Numbered from the stretch's first letter, positions 1 through 11,041 are shown. The stretch is DNA of 64,000 nt from Sternotherus odoratus (GCA_032164245.1 JAVMKO010000001.1:12251603-12315602), one strand, 5' to 3'. A program made the numbers and translations. The notes: generated from the letters alone by a model not told the origin.

Positions 1-1400
1 GGTAGTGGCGGCCACTGACCACAAACCTGAGAAAACATCTGTTGGGTGGGATAATGGCAATATGAAAATACGCGCCCTTCAAGTCGAGGGTGGCATACCA
101 GTCTCCCGGACCCATTGAGGGGATGGCAGCAGCCCGGGAGATCATGCGAAACCTCATTTTTTTAATGTAAGTGTTGAGGTTCTGGAGGTCCAGAATAGGC
201 TGAAGCCCCACTCTGGCCTTGGGGATAAGGAAATAATGAAAGTAGAACCCCTTGCCCCTGAATTCCTGAGGAAACTCCTCTAACCGCCCCCAACGTTTGG
301 AACGATTGAACCTCCTGTAAAAGGAGTTGCTCATGAGAAGGGTCTCTAAAGAGGGACAGAGAAGGGTGGTAGGAAGCAGAACTGGATAGAATATCCCACC
401 CCTACCGTGCTGAGGACCCAACAGTCTGACATGATCTGCAACCAAGCACAGTAGAATCAGGAAAGTCGATTCACAAAGGGAAGATCTGGTGAAGCAACTG
501 GTACATCATCCTCACGCACACCCTCAAAAGTTCAGTCTGTGGCCCGGTGGCTGTTTCGTTGGACCTTGCCCTTGACCAGAGATGACTGTGTGTCTTCTGT
601 TAACCCTGCCCCTTCTTCTGGGTTGGTCTTGCCTAGGAGGGCCCTGGGAGAAACGGGACATGGACTGGGACCTAAAAGGTCTCCTCTCAGGAGCTGGGGT
701 GTGTAATACCAGAGATCTCAGGGTCGCCTGAGAATCCTTGACGCTATGAAGGCATTTGTCCATATTTTGGGCAAAAAGGCCATCGCGGTCAAATGGAAGA
801 TCCTGGATTGTATTTTGCATCTCCGGATGGATACCAGAGACTTGCAGCCAGGCACTACGTCTCATGGTGATGGCGGTAGCCATAGTTCTAGCAGCAAAGT
901 CCGCTGCATTGAGGGCTGCTTGAAGGGCCGTTCTGGAGACCACCCTGCCTTCCTCCAGGAGAGCTCCGAACTCTCTACATAAATCCGCTGGGACAAACTC
1001 CTGGAATTTGGCCAGTGTACTCCAGGAGTTGAAGGCGTAACAACTCAGCACTGCCTGCTGGTTCGCTATATGAAGCTGGAGCACCCTCCCCCCGAATAGA
1101 CTTTACAGCCGAAGGGGTCCGACTTCTTGGCATTCTGCAATTTTGGAGCAGAACCTGGTTGACACTACCGCTCTTTGTGGTTCACCACATCCACAACCAA
1201 CATATCCGGTTGGCAAAGGGATAAATTCTGAAGCTTCAGTACTGCAAAAGGCACAGGACTGCAACCATAAATAAAAAGTGAACTCAGTGTAAATTGGCTT
1301 TCCCACAAAGGTAGTTTGACATTCCTGTTTTGAGTAAATTCTTCTTTGGGCAGTGTGGCACATTTCAGAATAATATGTCATCTGGAATGAGTTCTAGGCT
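1..1400 (-). mobile_element. DIRS-like tyrosine-recombinase retrotransposon, partial (gag and reverse transcriptase)
   Basis: Two adjacent coding blocks read on the minus strand. The first (1084 down to 524, 186 codons) is gag-like: it contains DLPFDRDGLF and ends in a basic, Arg/Gln-rich tail. The second runs without a stop from about 440 to the window edge and is reverse transcriptase: it reads GFYFHYFLIPKARVG, then PILDLQNLNTYIKKM, then DWYATLDLKGAYFHI, which covers the early RT motifs including the catalytic-motif-A type LDLKGAYF. This RT style is that of DIRS/Ngaro elements. RNase H and the tyrosine recombinase would lie left of position 1, so the class is inferred from gag and RT only. 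The 5' boundary, somewhere in 1100-1450, is not resolved. No inverted terminal repeat was identified. Confidence 0.72.
524..1084 (-). CDS. gag-like ORF of the DIRS-like element
   Basis: An open frame of 186 codons from an ATG at 1084 to a stop at 524. The first two thirds are helical and leucine/alanine rich. A motif DLPFDRDGLFAQNMDKCLHS occurs near residue 95, and the last 50 residues are rich in Arg, Gln, Pro and Gly, consistent with nucleic-acid binding. It lies directly upstream of the RT frame in the same direction, which supports gag followed by pol. The frame is open while the element around it looks old, so it may survive by chance. The true start could be further upstream because open sequence precedes the first Met. 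I see no host-gene homology. Confidence 0.6.
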   Translation of the reverse strand: MLQLHIANQQAVLSCYAFNSWSTLAKFQEFVPADLCREFGALLEEGRVVSRTALQAALNAADFAARTMATAITMRRSAWLQVSGIHPEMQNTIQDLPFDRDGLFAQNMDKCLHSVKDSQATLRSLVLHTPAPERRPFRSQSMSRFSQGPPRQDQPRRRGRVNRRHTVISGQGQGPTKQPPGHRLNF

Positions 1401-1479
1401 CGAGAATCATCGAGTTGCACTGATGGTACTCAAATGAACTTCATTCTTAAGGATTAATGCATAAGCAGACAGATACTAT

Positions 1480-1797
1480 GGGTATGTCTATACTAACCGC
1501 CGGATCAGCGAACAGCAATCGATCCAGCAGGGTTGATTTATAGTGTCTAGTCTAGATGCGATAAATCGACCCCTGAGCGCTCTCCCATCGGCTCCTTTAC
1601 TCCACCACTGTGAGAGGCGCAGGTGGAGTCAACGGGGGAGTGGCAGCAGTTGACTCACCGCAGCAAAGATGCCACGGCGATAAGATCTAATTATGTCAAC
1701 TTCAGCTACGTTATTCTCATAGCTAAAGTTGTGTACCTTAGATCAATTCCGTCCCCGCCTGCACCCCCCCACCCCCCGCCCCAGTGTAGACCAAGGA
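1480..1797. mobile_element. Harbinger-like MITE, worn
   Basis: The block starts GGGTATGTCTATACT and ends in AGTGTAGACC, giving an imperfect terminal inverted repeat of the (G)TCTA(C/T)ACT type. The interior holds short self-complementary pieces (AGCTACGTTATTCTCATAGCT near 1705-1726). The same interior words recur at 58118-58230. No transposase is encoded. The family call is inferred from the end sequence, and the target duplication is unclear. Confidence 0.5.
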
Positions 1798-2867
1798 AGT
1801 CTCTTCACTAATTACACAGACCTAAAATCTTTGCTAATTTATGCAGTCTTCATGTATTATACATTTTCTGTTTTCATCCCATAGAGTTGAGTACACAGGG
1901 ACTGGATTTTGTACAGTACTATGTACCAATGAAAATGTCAGTGCTGGAGAGGAAATATGATCTAACAGTTAAGACACAGGACTAAGGCTCATGAAATCTG
2001 AGTTTACGGAACAGTGACTAGCTGAACAGAAAGAAGAATTATAGTAGAAGTGAGGAGTTGAGGGACCTTGAGAAGTTAGTCAAGAAAGAGAGAGTTATTC
2101 AGGTAGCAAGCATGAAAAATCAACTTAAAGGAATAGCTCATAAGAGATGCCTACAAGCAGAATCTGTTTGCAAATTTCCAGAAGTTTGATTCAGCTCCTC
2201 TAAAGTCAATGGGAGACTTTTTCCAGTAACTTCAGTGATCTTTGAACTAGGCCCTAGGAAAGCAACAAGAAATAAAATTTTTTCCCCACCGCCCATGTAC
2301 ATGTTTTTCTCTTTTTTACCTAACATACATGCCATGTAATAGCAGTTTACAAAGTACAGCATCTTTCATCCCACTTGACTCAAAAGGACTTTATAAACCA
2401 TATATGCAAGAATCAATTCACCCACTAATGAAGCAACCCTAAGGCAAAATTTGACAGCTAATTAACAGTTTGCAGCAACATCACAGAACAGTATGGGCCA
2501 GGAAGTGAGGAAGAATGCTATAAGAACATATTTATTAGGCCTTTTAAATAATGTCTTCACCAGCTAGTAAACAATCTAGACTTCCCAATTTCTGAACTTT
2601 TTTTTTCACACCCAAATAAAATAGTCCAAAACTTTTCTATACCCAACTACAGATCAATTTAAATCAGGGAACAAAAAAAGCTGAGAATATAACACAGAAA
2701 AACCACAGTGCAAGACCATTTAAAATGTGTACACTGAACGGAATTCTGTTCACACAGGGGTTCTATTACAAGTAAGCAATCAATACTTTCACCAATTAGG
2801 CATAAAACAAAAAATACTACTAAGTAATAACATTTAATCTTATTTCCTTTTCAAACTAGCAACTTAC
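1798..2867. other. Putative USP6NL intron 3, AT-rich, no gene seen
   Basis: AT-rich sequence without coding signal. Around 2170-2260 there is a short decayed repeat of the type that carries AAAGTCAATGGGAG words, an old interspersed amniote repeat. The next USP6NL exon expected after FGFLH was searched for here by eye and not found. Confidence 0.5.
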
Positions 2868-2950
2868 TGTAGAAAACCAAATCGATCTGTGACTTTGTAC
2901 AGAAGGTAGTCCGCATCTTCCCAAGGTTCAATTTGGGCACCCTCTCGTCC
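2868..2950 (-). CDS. USP6NL: USP6NL coding exon 3 (N-terminal region, before the TBC domain)
   Basis: On the minus strand a pyrimidine-rich tract ending CTTTTTAG precedes this 83-nt exon, and GTAAGTT follows it. Translated in phase 0 it gives GREGAQIEPWEDADY followed by LLYKVTDRFGFL, then two bases of a His codon. This closely resembles the sequence I know for USP6NL (RN-tre) directly after KYD in the N-terminus. USP6NL is a TBC-domain GTPase-activating protein that acts on Rab5-family GTPases in endocytic traffic and binds Eps8. The exon encodes the segment before the catalytic TBC domain, so no Arg or Gln finger is expected here. It joins in frame to exon 2 at 6251-6324. TBC1D3-type paralogs are hominoid-specific, which favours the single ortholog. 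Confidence 0.92.
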
Positions 2951-5257
2951 CTAAAAAGAGAAAGAAAAGACAACAATGAAGGTTTATGGCACCACATAGC
3001 AAGCTGGTCTAAAACTTAATAAGACAGACCATGAGTTCTACAGTTGGAGGCATATTCTAGATCTGTCATGCAGAACACCACCATAGAACTCCCAATCCAC
3101 CTACACAGGATGAGAAAGCTCCACAACCATTCTACCAACTTTACTCATTTAAACAGTATTTCCACTGCAGAAGACGTCATCAGGTTGTCTTTTTTGCATA
3201 CCCTTCATATCACTGATGGAGCTGGGGTGAAATGTGGTAAAAGAAGAACAGATGAGTAGTGAGGGACAATGTTTTAAAAGGCGCCGAAGGACAGGATGTG
3301 TCTAACTTGATGTGATGGACAAGGGAGAGCTAGTGAAGAGATTAAAAAGGGTGAGGGTGATATGGACTGATCAACAGGGAAAGATTATTTTAGCAGTTGC
3401 ATTTTGTGGAATGGGTGGGAGTAATGTGTTTTTCACAGAGGTCTGAGGAGGTGGTGGAGGCGGCTGAAGTTGTAAAGATGGGAAATCATGCAGCATTTTA
3501 GCTGCTTGGGTAGAAAGAAAATGATGAATCTTAGACATATGTGGATGAAGAGCAGCCACTCTTAGATACTGTCGGGATACGAGGAGTGAGAGGGAGGAGA
3601 TGAAGATTTCCCCCAGGTTACATACAAGCCTGAGTGATACAGAAAATGGCAATTTCTAATAATAAATCAAAGCCGATGAGCAGGTATGTACACACGTCCT
3701 TGTCCATGACAGGTGCCATTCTGACAGCCAGTATGCCTCAGCACTGACCTGCCCAGGCCTCCTCCATGGGTAAGTCCAGTATTTGATGCCTATACATTCA
3801 ATAACCCCCTGTGATAAAGGTGCTAGAAAAGGTCTCCACTAGTGCCAGCTGTGATGGCTATTTTATAGGAATTCCTATCTCCCAGAATATTGAATGGGTC
3901 ACCAGAACCATGGTAGAGCTGGAGGTGCAGGGGCTTGGGGTGCACTCGCAGAGATGAGGAGTGAATGGCAGTTGGAATGCAGGGGGCTGGAGTGGGCTAG
4001 CAGGGCTGAGATGAACGAAGGCTGAAGTGCATGGACACCTGTGGGGTACAGGAGTTGTGGTACACTGGCAGAGTGTTTGGTGCAGGAAGGTTGGGGTACA
4101 CTGGCAGAGCTAGGGAATGTGTTCCTATCCCCTCTTGCCTCCTCTACCAACCCTATTTATCTCTCTCCTGATAACCCCCTTCCTTGCTGGAGCGCCAAAT
4201 CCCTATTCCCCTAACCCCCACTCCATCTTCTAATGTCCCTCCCCACCCAGGATGCATTACATATCCAAAGACTTCAACTACATTCTCCCCAAAATTAAAC
4301 TGCCACCCATGACTCCCAAAAAAAACTTCTTGTGTCTTAGGTGGGGGCTTGTGATTAACTTTTCCTTAATTATGTTAATTGAAGGGTAAATTCACAGCCA
4401 TGGCAATCGATCCAATCATTAACCTGTCTCAGTACAAGGCAGCACTAGAAAACAATTTTTGAAGGCGCCTGTAATTCAGGATCTCCTTGGCTGAATGACT
4501 GCAAATTTGGATCCCTATTGCTATCCTGCCCCGCCAGGAGGGGCACTAAATTTCAAAGCATATAAAATGGCATGAATGGAAACCTTCTAGCTGATTTTCC
4601 GTATTGATGCATGTCTGTATATATTTTACATTCATGCATCAAAATGCAAAATTTGATGCATGCGTGTATAATATTTGATGCATGCATGTATAGTTCCTTA
4701 AATACTATTCTCAGCATGAGTACCCAAAAATTTTGTGCCCTACCTTGGGTAAAATGTGACAGAGTGGAACCATTATGACCTGCATTATATCAAAAGGTTG
4801 ACTTCTAGCTCTGTACATTAAAAATAAAACAGACATACATCACCTAGACATTTTTTCTAGTTTCTATTTTTTTCAGAGCTTACATATTTGGAACCCCTGG
4901 CTCAAATGACTCCAAATTTAGGTCACTAACCCTAGCTTGCACACTCTAGAGGCGCACCAACTTTCAAAGAAATCTGAAAAATTTTGTCTATTCTAAATTA
5001 CTTAGCAAGGTCAACCTTTAAACAGATGATAGCAACCTCGACTATAGTGGCACTGCTGCACCACTATAATTAAAGTCTTTGAGCCATGATTACTACCAAC
5101 TTTGCACTAAAGCTATTGCTACAAAACAAATGTCAGTGAAAAGAAAATCCTCATGGCTCCCTTAAAATCATACATATTCCACATTACATAGATACAGCTT
5201 TACTTTATATACAATTTTGCATAATGTTTCCTTAACTCCACAAATTACAGTCTAGCA
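2951..5257. other. USP6NL intron 2, left part; mostly unassigned
   Basis: No exon or RNA gene seen. 3899-4150 has a few loosely repeated GGTACACTGGCAGAG-type words, probably a decayed repeat. 4600-4692 is a patch of direct and inverted GATGCATG words that can form small hairpins. The rest is AT-rich intronic sequence. Confidence 0.5.
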
Positions 5258-5652
5258 CAGTGATAATCAGACTGAGGTTCAGGAGCCTCAAGTGGCCCTT
5301 TCAAGTGTCTCCTGTGGCTCTTTGCAACACATGATAGTAAAACATTGTGTGATTTAATTAATAACCAGTTTAAGTTATTAACCAATAAGGATGCTTTTAT
5401 TATGTTAATCAATTAAGTTATCAACCTGCACTATGTTATTAACTTATATGCTGTGAGAACAATATACACTGCTATTTTATAGATATAGATGTTTTATAGA
5501 TAGAGATATATACATGCACAGACAATTAAATATTTCCCATCATACTATTTAAATATGAATATGTAGAACTATAGCCAGCTACTACTGTGGCTCTTTTGGG
5601 TAATGGTGATCACTAATTTGACTCTTGACCCACTGAGGTCTGAGTAACGTTG
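5258..5652. mobile_element. Non-autonomous hAT element, 395 bp
   Basis: The ends are CAGTGATAATCAGAC and, reversed, CAACGTTACTCAGAC. They are flanked by GTCTAGCA at 5250-5257 and GTCTAGAA at 5653-5660, an 8-bp target duplication with one difference. The interior has repeated TTATTAAC words. It contains no ORF of note. The duplication length and CAG-type ends indicate the hAT superfamily. Confidence 0.75.
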
Positions 5653-6250
5653 GTCTAGAACATCATATGGCTACCAATGATACTGTCATGAGAATATGTG
5701 AGTAAGATGCAGGCATGCATATCTCAGTTGTATTGTATGACCGTCTTACTTGCTATATGGTTCAAAAACAGCACAGGCTGAAATTTTTTTCTTTACATAA
5801 AATAGGTTACTATAGCAAATGAATGTGGTTATTTTTTTTCTTTTCAATTTGCTATTACTGATTTAGCATTACATTTCTATTATCACGCATCAATAAAGAG
5901 TTAAAATAGTGTCTCTAGATCAATACATTGGTTTCACTAAACAGCAATCAGAATAAATAAAACCTGGCTTGTTGCAAGACACAGGCACCTCAATATAAGT
6001 GAAAGAAAAATGACAAAAATCTTAAAATAGCCCTGAAGCAACTTACATGCATCTGAAACTTAAGTTCACAAAAAATACAGAGAAAAAAAATAAAGCAAAC
6101 TCTCCTAATGTTCATGTGTACTGGACGTGATGCAGATATCACACACAGTATTTTAGGAGAAGCTGTTTATTTTTGAACATGCCAGAAGACGACCACATTT
6201 CAATTTCTAATAGTCAATGCCAAAATTACACTATTAAGAGGAGAACTTAC
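5653..6250. other. USP6NL intron 2, right part; nothing recognised
   Basis: AT-rich intronic DNA upstream (in gene direction, downstream) of exon 2. No repeat family or conserved element recognised. Confidence 0.5.
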
Positions 6251-6324
6251 TTTGTCATACTTGGCAACTATCTCAGCTCGTTCTTGGGCAAGTTTGATAG
6301 CAGCATCCTGCTCGGCATCTGAAT
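6251..6324 (-). CDS. USP6NL: USP6NL coding exon 2
   Basis: A 74-nt exon on the minus strand between CCTGAACAG (acceptor) and GTAAGTT (donor). With the single G left over from exon 1 it reads DSDAEQDAAIKLAQ, then ERAEIVAKYDK, in frame through exon 3. This closely resembles the USP6NL N-terminus known in mammals, where a shorter isoform starts at the SDQD region. Compared with the mammalian sequence I know, the turtle-like protein has extra residues (AE) in this region. The predicted protein is cytoplasmic and has no signal peptide. The exon is separated from exon 1 by a 42-kb intron and from exon 3 by 3.3 kb. There is no frame disruption. Confidence 0.92.
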
Positions 6325-6417
6325 CTGTTCAGGATTAAAATAATAAGTAACTGAGATTTGCTCGCTCTGTAATTGAGAATTGTTACAAAATAATTAGAGA
6401 ATAAATCTTAACATCAC

Positions 6418-6627
6418 AGAGGTAACAAAGAGTCCTGTGGCACCTTAAAGACTAACTAAAGTATTGAAGCATAAGCTTTCATGGGCTAATACCCTGCTTG
6501 CATCCAACAAAGTGGGTATTATAGCCCACGAAAGCTTATGCTTCAATACTTTAGTTAGTCTTTAAGGTGCCACAGGACTCTGTTACCTCTGCTATTCCAG
6601 ACTAACACGGCTACCTCTCTGATTCTT
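6418..6627. mobile_element. Two PLE-tail repeats joined head to head (large hairpin)
   Basis: The left copy (about 6418-6500) and right copy (about 6507-6627) are near reverse complements over about 80 bp. Both carry the words CCTGTGGCACCTTAAAGACT and GCATAAGCTTTC/GAAAGCTTATGC. The right copy continues into the AACACGGCTACCTCTCTGATTC end, the other copy does not. Each arm holds a decayed hammerhead-like core. I assign the repeat to the tail of a Penelope-like retroelement because the same tail, with its extension, belongs to turtle PLEs as I remember them. Confidence 0.65.
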
Positions 6628-8098
6628 AACATCACAGAGACACATTAGGTCTCAGGAGTACCAAAATGAATATAGCAAAATGAAATATGGTGGTACAATT
6701 TGAAAAGTAACATTGTGCACTGTTCCAACTGCTAAATAGATGCAACTTCAACTCTCAAACTTGTAATTAACAACATTTTTTATTTCTATACCATTATGGG
6801 AAACGGAATGATGAGGTAGCATGGGGCCTCCCAGCCAACTGATGAGGAAGTAACATTTCAATATAGCACTGGGGTCAGAACATTAAAAAGGATCTAATGA
6901 GAGAAGGGAGAAGAAAATAGAATAAGAGTGAACTAGACTAGCTTATCTGGCTCCAATCCCAAAGTAAAAAGTATACTCAACCCTTAGTTTTCCAGTGGTA
7001 AATGTGACATGTAAGATGAAAGAAAGTTGAGGTCTTACCAACCAACATTTAACAACGATCAAGTAACTAATTCAAAAATGGTTACAGCGTCAGAATTAAC
7101 AAAGAAAACCATCTTCCACCAATGGAAGATTTTCAAGAGCAATAAGTTTTGAAAAAACAGCTATCAAAAAAGATTTGGTATTTAAAGAATACATTCATTT
7201 CAAAACTCTATTTTCATTCACCATTTAGTCCTTGAAGTGGGCTTCCTTGTAGTGCATTATTTCTCTCTAGAAAGGGAACACTCCAAAAGTATATGCCATG
7301 AAAAATGATAAATTGTATAGGATTCTATATAAAAGCATCATATTCCAAGGACAAACTTTATTTGACATACTTTTCAACACGTGTTCCATCCTTATAGTTC
7401 CTTATGAGATTTACTAGGACTACTTTCCAGGACAGTGGCTTTCCTAGATATTTCCACTAACTGATTACAAATAAAGGCAGAACATTCTTGAGAAGAACAC
7501 ACATTTTCTTACTGATACCTAATGCAATATTATATTAACTATAACAAATGGATTGTAAAGAGCAATGAATGACAGTAAAGCATCCCTTAATAAAAAATAA
7601 AAAAGCTTTACTACGTTAACCAAGCCACTTAAAGGTAATCACTGTTAGAAAATACTTTTTAACACATTAAGTTTTGCATTTGATGTGGTGGTTTTGTTGG
7701 GGGGTGTGTGTGTGTGTGTGTGTTTTTAAAACCACAGATAGAATAAAACATGCAGGTGTCCCATCTGCAATCAGGTTTGGGACAACATACAGTAACTGTA
7801 CTGTAACTCCTCCCTTAACATTGTAGTTATGTTCCTGAAAAATGTCACTTAACGTTTTTAAAGTGTGGATAGCGCGCAACAGAGGGACAGGAGAATGGAG
7901 TAAGCAGGGGTGGGGCCTCGGAGAAGGGGCATGGCAAGGGTGTTTGTTTTTGTATGAGTAGAAAGTTGGCAATCCTAGTTAAAACTCCTAAATTCATATT
8001 TGGACTGCTACCAACATGTATACACCAACACTATTTATCAGTTAAGAAAACAAAGACGACTAATGTATTAAAATGAAAAGAAAGAATAAACCACACTA
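6628..8098. other. USP6NL intron 1 segment, unassigned, with (TG)n at 7704-7722
   Basis: AT-rich intron. A short TG microsatellite lies at 7704-7722. No exon, RNA gene or clear transposon boundary seen. Confidence 0.5.
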
Positions 8099-8899
8099 CA
8101 GTGAAACCTCGATATAACGGACTAATTCGGGCGAGGGGGTGTCCGTTAAAACCGAAAGTCCGTTATTTAATAATTTTTTTAAATTATTAAATAACGGGAC
8201 TTTTGGGTGACAACGGACACCCCCCCGCCCGAATTAGTCCGTTATATGGAGCCCTGAGCCAGCCCACCCCACCCCTCCCCCCGCCCGGCTCCCCGCTGCG
8301 AGGAGCCGGTCGGGGGGGTTGACAGCTCCCGCTCAGCTCCCCCCAGCGGGAAGCCCGGCGGGAGCTCTCAAACCCCCCACCCGGCTTCCCGCTGCGGGGA
8401 GCCAAGCGGGGGCTCTCAAACGCCCCCCCGCCCAGCTCCCCGCTGCGAGGAGCCGGGCGGGGGGGTTGACAGCTCCCGCTCGGCTCCCCCCAGCGGGAAG
8501 CCCGGCGGGAGCTCTCAAACCCCCCCGCCCGGCTTCCCGCTGCGGGGAGCCGAGCGGGGGCTCTCAAACGCCCCCCCCCCCGCCTGGCTCCCCGTTGCGG
8601 GGAGCCGGGCGGGGGGGTTGACAGCTCCTGCCCGGCTCCCCGCAGAGGGGAGCCGGGCGGGAGCTGTCAGCCCACCCGCCCGGCTCCCCGCAACGGGGAG
8701 CCGGGCGGGGGGGGGCGGGGGGTTTGACAGCTCCCGCAGGGGTCCCCGCTGCGGGGAGCCGGGCGGGAGCTGTCAACCCAGCTGGCTCCCTGGGGCGGGA
8801 GCCGGCAGCCCCCAATAACGGATTTCGGATGCATCGGAAATTTTGTCCGTTGCATCCGAAGTCCGTTAAATCGGGGTCCGTTAAATCGAGGGTTTACTG
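8099..8899. mobile_element. Pogo/Tigger-like non-autonomous element carrying a GC-rich hairpin minisatellite
   Basis: The ends are CAGTGAAACCTCGATATAAC and, reversed, CAGTAAACCCTCGATTTAAC, flanked by TA on both sides (8097-8098 and 8900-8901). The TA duplication and the CCTCGATATAACGGAC-type ends are those of Tc1/mariner-superfamily Tigger-like elements. Subterminal sequence repeats TCCGTTA words in both orientations. The interior (about 8260-8800) is a GC-rich tandem array: the landmark TTGACAGCTCC recurs at about 8319, 8466 and 8618, a period of roughly 147-152 bp. Each unit contains palindromes such as GGCTCCCCGCTGCGGGGAGC. Open frames inside are by-products of the repeat. Confidence 0.8.
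8270..8800. repeat. GC-rich tandem array (about 150-bp unit) of inverted-repeat modules
   Basis: Repeated modules of the form CCCGGCTCCCCGC-TGCGGGGAGCCGGG alternate with GACAGCTCC or CTCTCAAAC spacers. About three and a half units are visible. Differences between units include CpG decay and length change in G or C runs. The whole array is contained within the Tigger-like element. Confidence 0.75.
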
Positions 8900-9697
8900 T
8901 ACTTTAAAAAAATAATCTGGAATAAAATTGCAGGTGCACATACTATAATGAAGGTTCTCCCCCCCCCCATCCTTAAGGGGTTTTCCTTTCAGGATAACCA
9001 GTCAAAGAACAAGATCACTGAAGGAGATATGGTACTTAAACAATATATCTTTCTGCAATGTAATTTATAAAGCCTCATGTTTCACACAGCTAAGATAGAA
9101 CATGTCAATCTCACAAGCCCTTCAGTGAATACACACTCAGCTACCTCAGAAGAATACTGAAAACAGAGACAACAGAACTGTGTAGCAAGGACAATATATA
9201 AGCACAACATATTTTCTCAGGTTGTTTGAGGATTATAAAATAGTTCTATGTATACACTCTTATTTAAGGACTGGATCCCAGTTCACATTAAGGGTACTTT
9301 TATAAGTAGTTCATAAAGAGTGAATAAATGATTAAAAGATGCTATAAACATGTTACAGATATGAGTGGTATGTGTCAGAGGATTATTAAATTATAGATAA
9401 TTTTGAACCCTGGCTATAGGTAACCTATTGACCTGTTGGAGTATAGAACTATTTATATAGCAACTGATTAACCGTTTATGAAAGCATTTATCAATCCTTT
9501 ATAAACTTATAAATTGGCCTAAAGAAACTTAAGACACCACAACATTCTCCCACTAGAGAGTAACACCAGTGTCTCCCTTTCCCTGTGGATAAAAGATACC
9601 TACCCCACCTTCTCTACCCATTGCCATTTATAGTTTCTCAGATTCGCCTCCCTCCAATCAATGCTCCACACTTCAATCTGAGCTACAGGAATCATAA
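8900..9697. other. USP6NL intron 1 segment, nothing recognised
   Basis: AT-rich intronic DNA. No coding or repeat boundary identified. Confidence 0.45.
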
Positions 9698-10046
9698 CTA
9701 GGATCCTATCAAATTCACAGCCATGAAAAACACATCATGGACCATGAAATCTGGTCTTATGTGCTTTTACCCTATACTATACAGATTTCAGGGGGGAGAC
9801 CAGCATTTCTCAAACTGGGGGTCCTGACCCCAAAAGGAGTTGCTGGATGATGAGTATTGTTACCCTTACTTCTACACTGCCTTCAGAGCTAGGTGGCTGG
9901 AGAGCGGCAGTTATTGGCCGGGCGCCCAACTATGAAGGCAGCGCCCCACCAGCAGCAGCGCAAAAGTAAGGGTGGCAATAACATACCAAGCCATCCTTAC
10001 TTCTGCTCTGCTGCTGGTGATGACTCTGCCTTCAGAACAAAAGATT
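9698..10046. mobile_element. Left half of a palindromic (TAGGGCCCTACCAAATTCAC-type) DNA element
   Basis: The segment starts with a worn form of the TAGGACCCTACCAAATTCAC end, continues CAGCCATGAAAAACACATCA, then a hAT-like internal end (CATTTCTCAAACTGGGGGTC) at about 9805, then the GC-richer module CTGCCTTCAGAGCTAGG. Related copies lie at 19888-20778 and 29417-30222, which show that the full element is a long palindrome. Here the right half is missing and the sequence passes straight into a MIR element. Confidence 0.65.
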
Positions 10047-10235
10047 ATCGTAAAGCAGTGGACTGGGAATCAAGTGAACTAGGTTATAATCTCAGCTCTG
10101 CCAGTGATTCACTATTACTTACTTCTCTGTGCCTCAGTTCCATCTGTTAATTATAATTAGCTGCTGAAAGACTAAATTAATTTAGTTTTGCAAACTTCAA
10201 GGTGCTCAGATGAAAGGTGCCATAAAAGTAAAAAG
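10047..10235 (+). repeat. MIR / CORE-SINE copy
   Basis: Ordered MIR words are visible on the plus strand: CAGTGGACTGGGAATCAAG, ATCTCAGCTCTGCCAGTGA, TCTCTGTGCCTCAGTTCC and a GTAAAG-type 3' region. It is an ancient tRNA-derived SINE. Confidence 0.7.
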
Positions 10236-10683
10236 GATCATTATTTATATTGAAAAGGAGTGCCCCACTATCTGGTCATTCCCTCCTCCCACCCCCCGGT
10301 GATTCATTTGCAGCTGCAGGAGCAAAAAGGAACCAAAGAGCCATGGAAGATGCAGTTATTTCCCATTACTTCACTCAAATTCTTGCTTGTTTGCACATTC
10401 CACAGCACAGTCAGCCAGCTGCACTGGTATAAACTACTAACTGCAGGCACTTAACAGCTGTTCTGCATCTGCAACATCACATTCAAAGCTCATCTCAGAA
10501 CTATGTTTGGAGGGTTTGAGGTTGGTTTGTTTTTTTTAAAATACCGTGTGGTCAAATCAGAGGGTTCTTTTAATGACAATAATATTCATTCTCCCTTCTT
10601 AATTTAAAATCACAGTACTTTACTGTGAGTAACTGACATATCTGGCTACTGCACTCTTTCTGAAGGAATTATCAGGACTCCTA
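10236..10683. other. USP6NL intron 1 segment, unassigned
   Basis: No recognised feature. Short open frames here lack any family resemblance. Confidence 0.45.
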
Positions 10684-10949
10684 GGGCTGGTCCTCACTAC
10701 CGCGGGGGATCAACAGCAGATACGCAACTTGTGTATCTGCAGCCGACTTAGCTACCATCCTCACAGCGGCGGCAGTCAGTGACGCACTCCCCCGTCGACT
10801 CCAGCTTGCGCCTCCCGGCAAGCTGGAGTTCCAGAGTTGATCGGGGCGCTGCGGGAAATCGATTTCTCGTGTCTTCACAAGACACGAGAAATCGACCGCC
10901 AAAAGCTCGATCACTACCCGCCGATCCAGCAGGTAGTGAAGACCAGCCC
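10684..10949. mobile_element. Harbinger-like MITE, 266 bp, with internal perfect hairpin
   Basis: The ends are GGGCTGGTCCTCACTACC and, reversed, GGGCTGGTCTTCACTACC. They are flanked by CTA (10681-10683) and TTA (10950-10952), consistent with a 3-bp TWA-type duplication that has mutated once. An internal perfect 17-bp inverted repeat at 10859-10875 and 10879-10895 (TCGATTTCTCGTGTCTT) has a 3-nt loop. A second small palindrome, CCAGCTTGCG...GCAAGCTGG, lies at 10801-10826. No ORF. Confidence 0.72.
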
Positions 10950-11041
10950 TTAGAAACCATCTTCAAACCACTCACCACAAAAAGGGCCAGTTTTCTTCAG
11001 GACAAAACCAACTTCCTCCACAAACTCTGCAGCATTTAGAG

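Noticed and set aside
2138..2362. Search for the next USP6NL exon (after FGFLH)
   Set aside because: No acceptor plus EEELP-type coding found between the DIRS-like element and exon 3; it probably lies beyond the left edge.
8187..8855. Overlapping proline/glycine-rich open frames
   Set aside because: By-products of the GC-rich tandem array within the Tigger-like element.
10055..10235. Possible tRNA-like gene from its SINE-type text
   Set aside because: It follows MIR order, lacks a foldable tRNA with intact A and B boxes; no real tRNA, rRNA or snRNA gene was seen anywhere.
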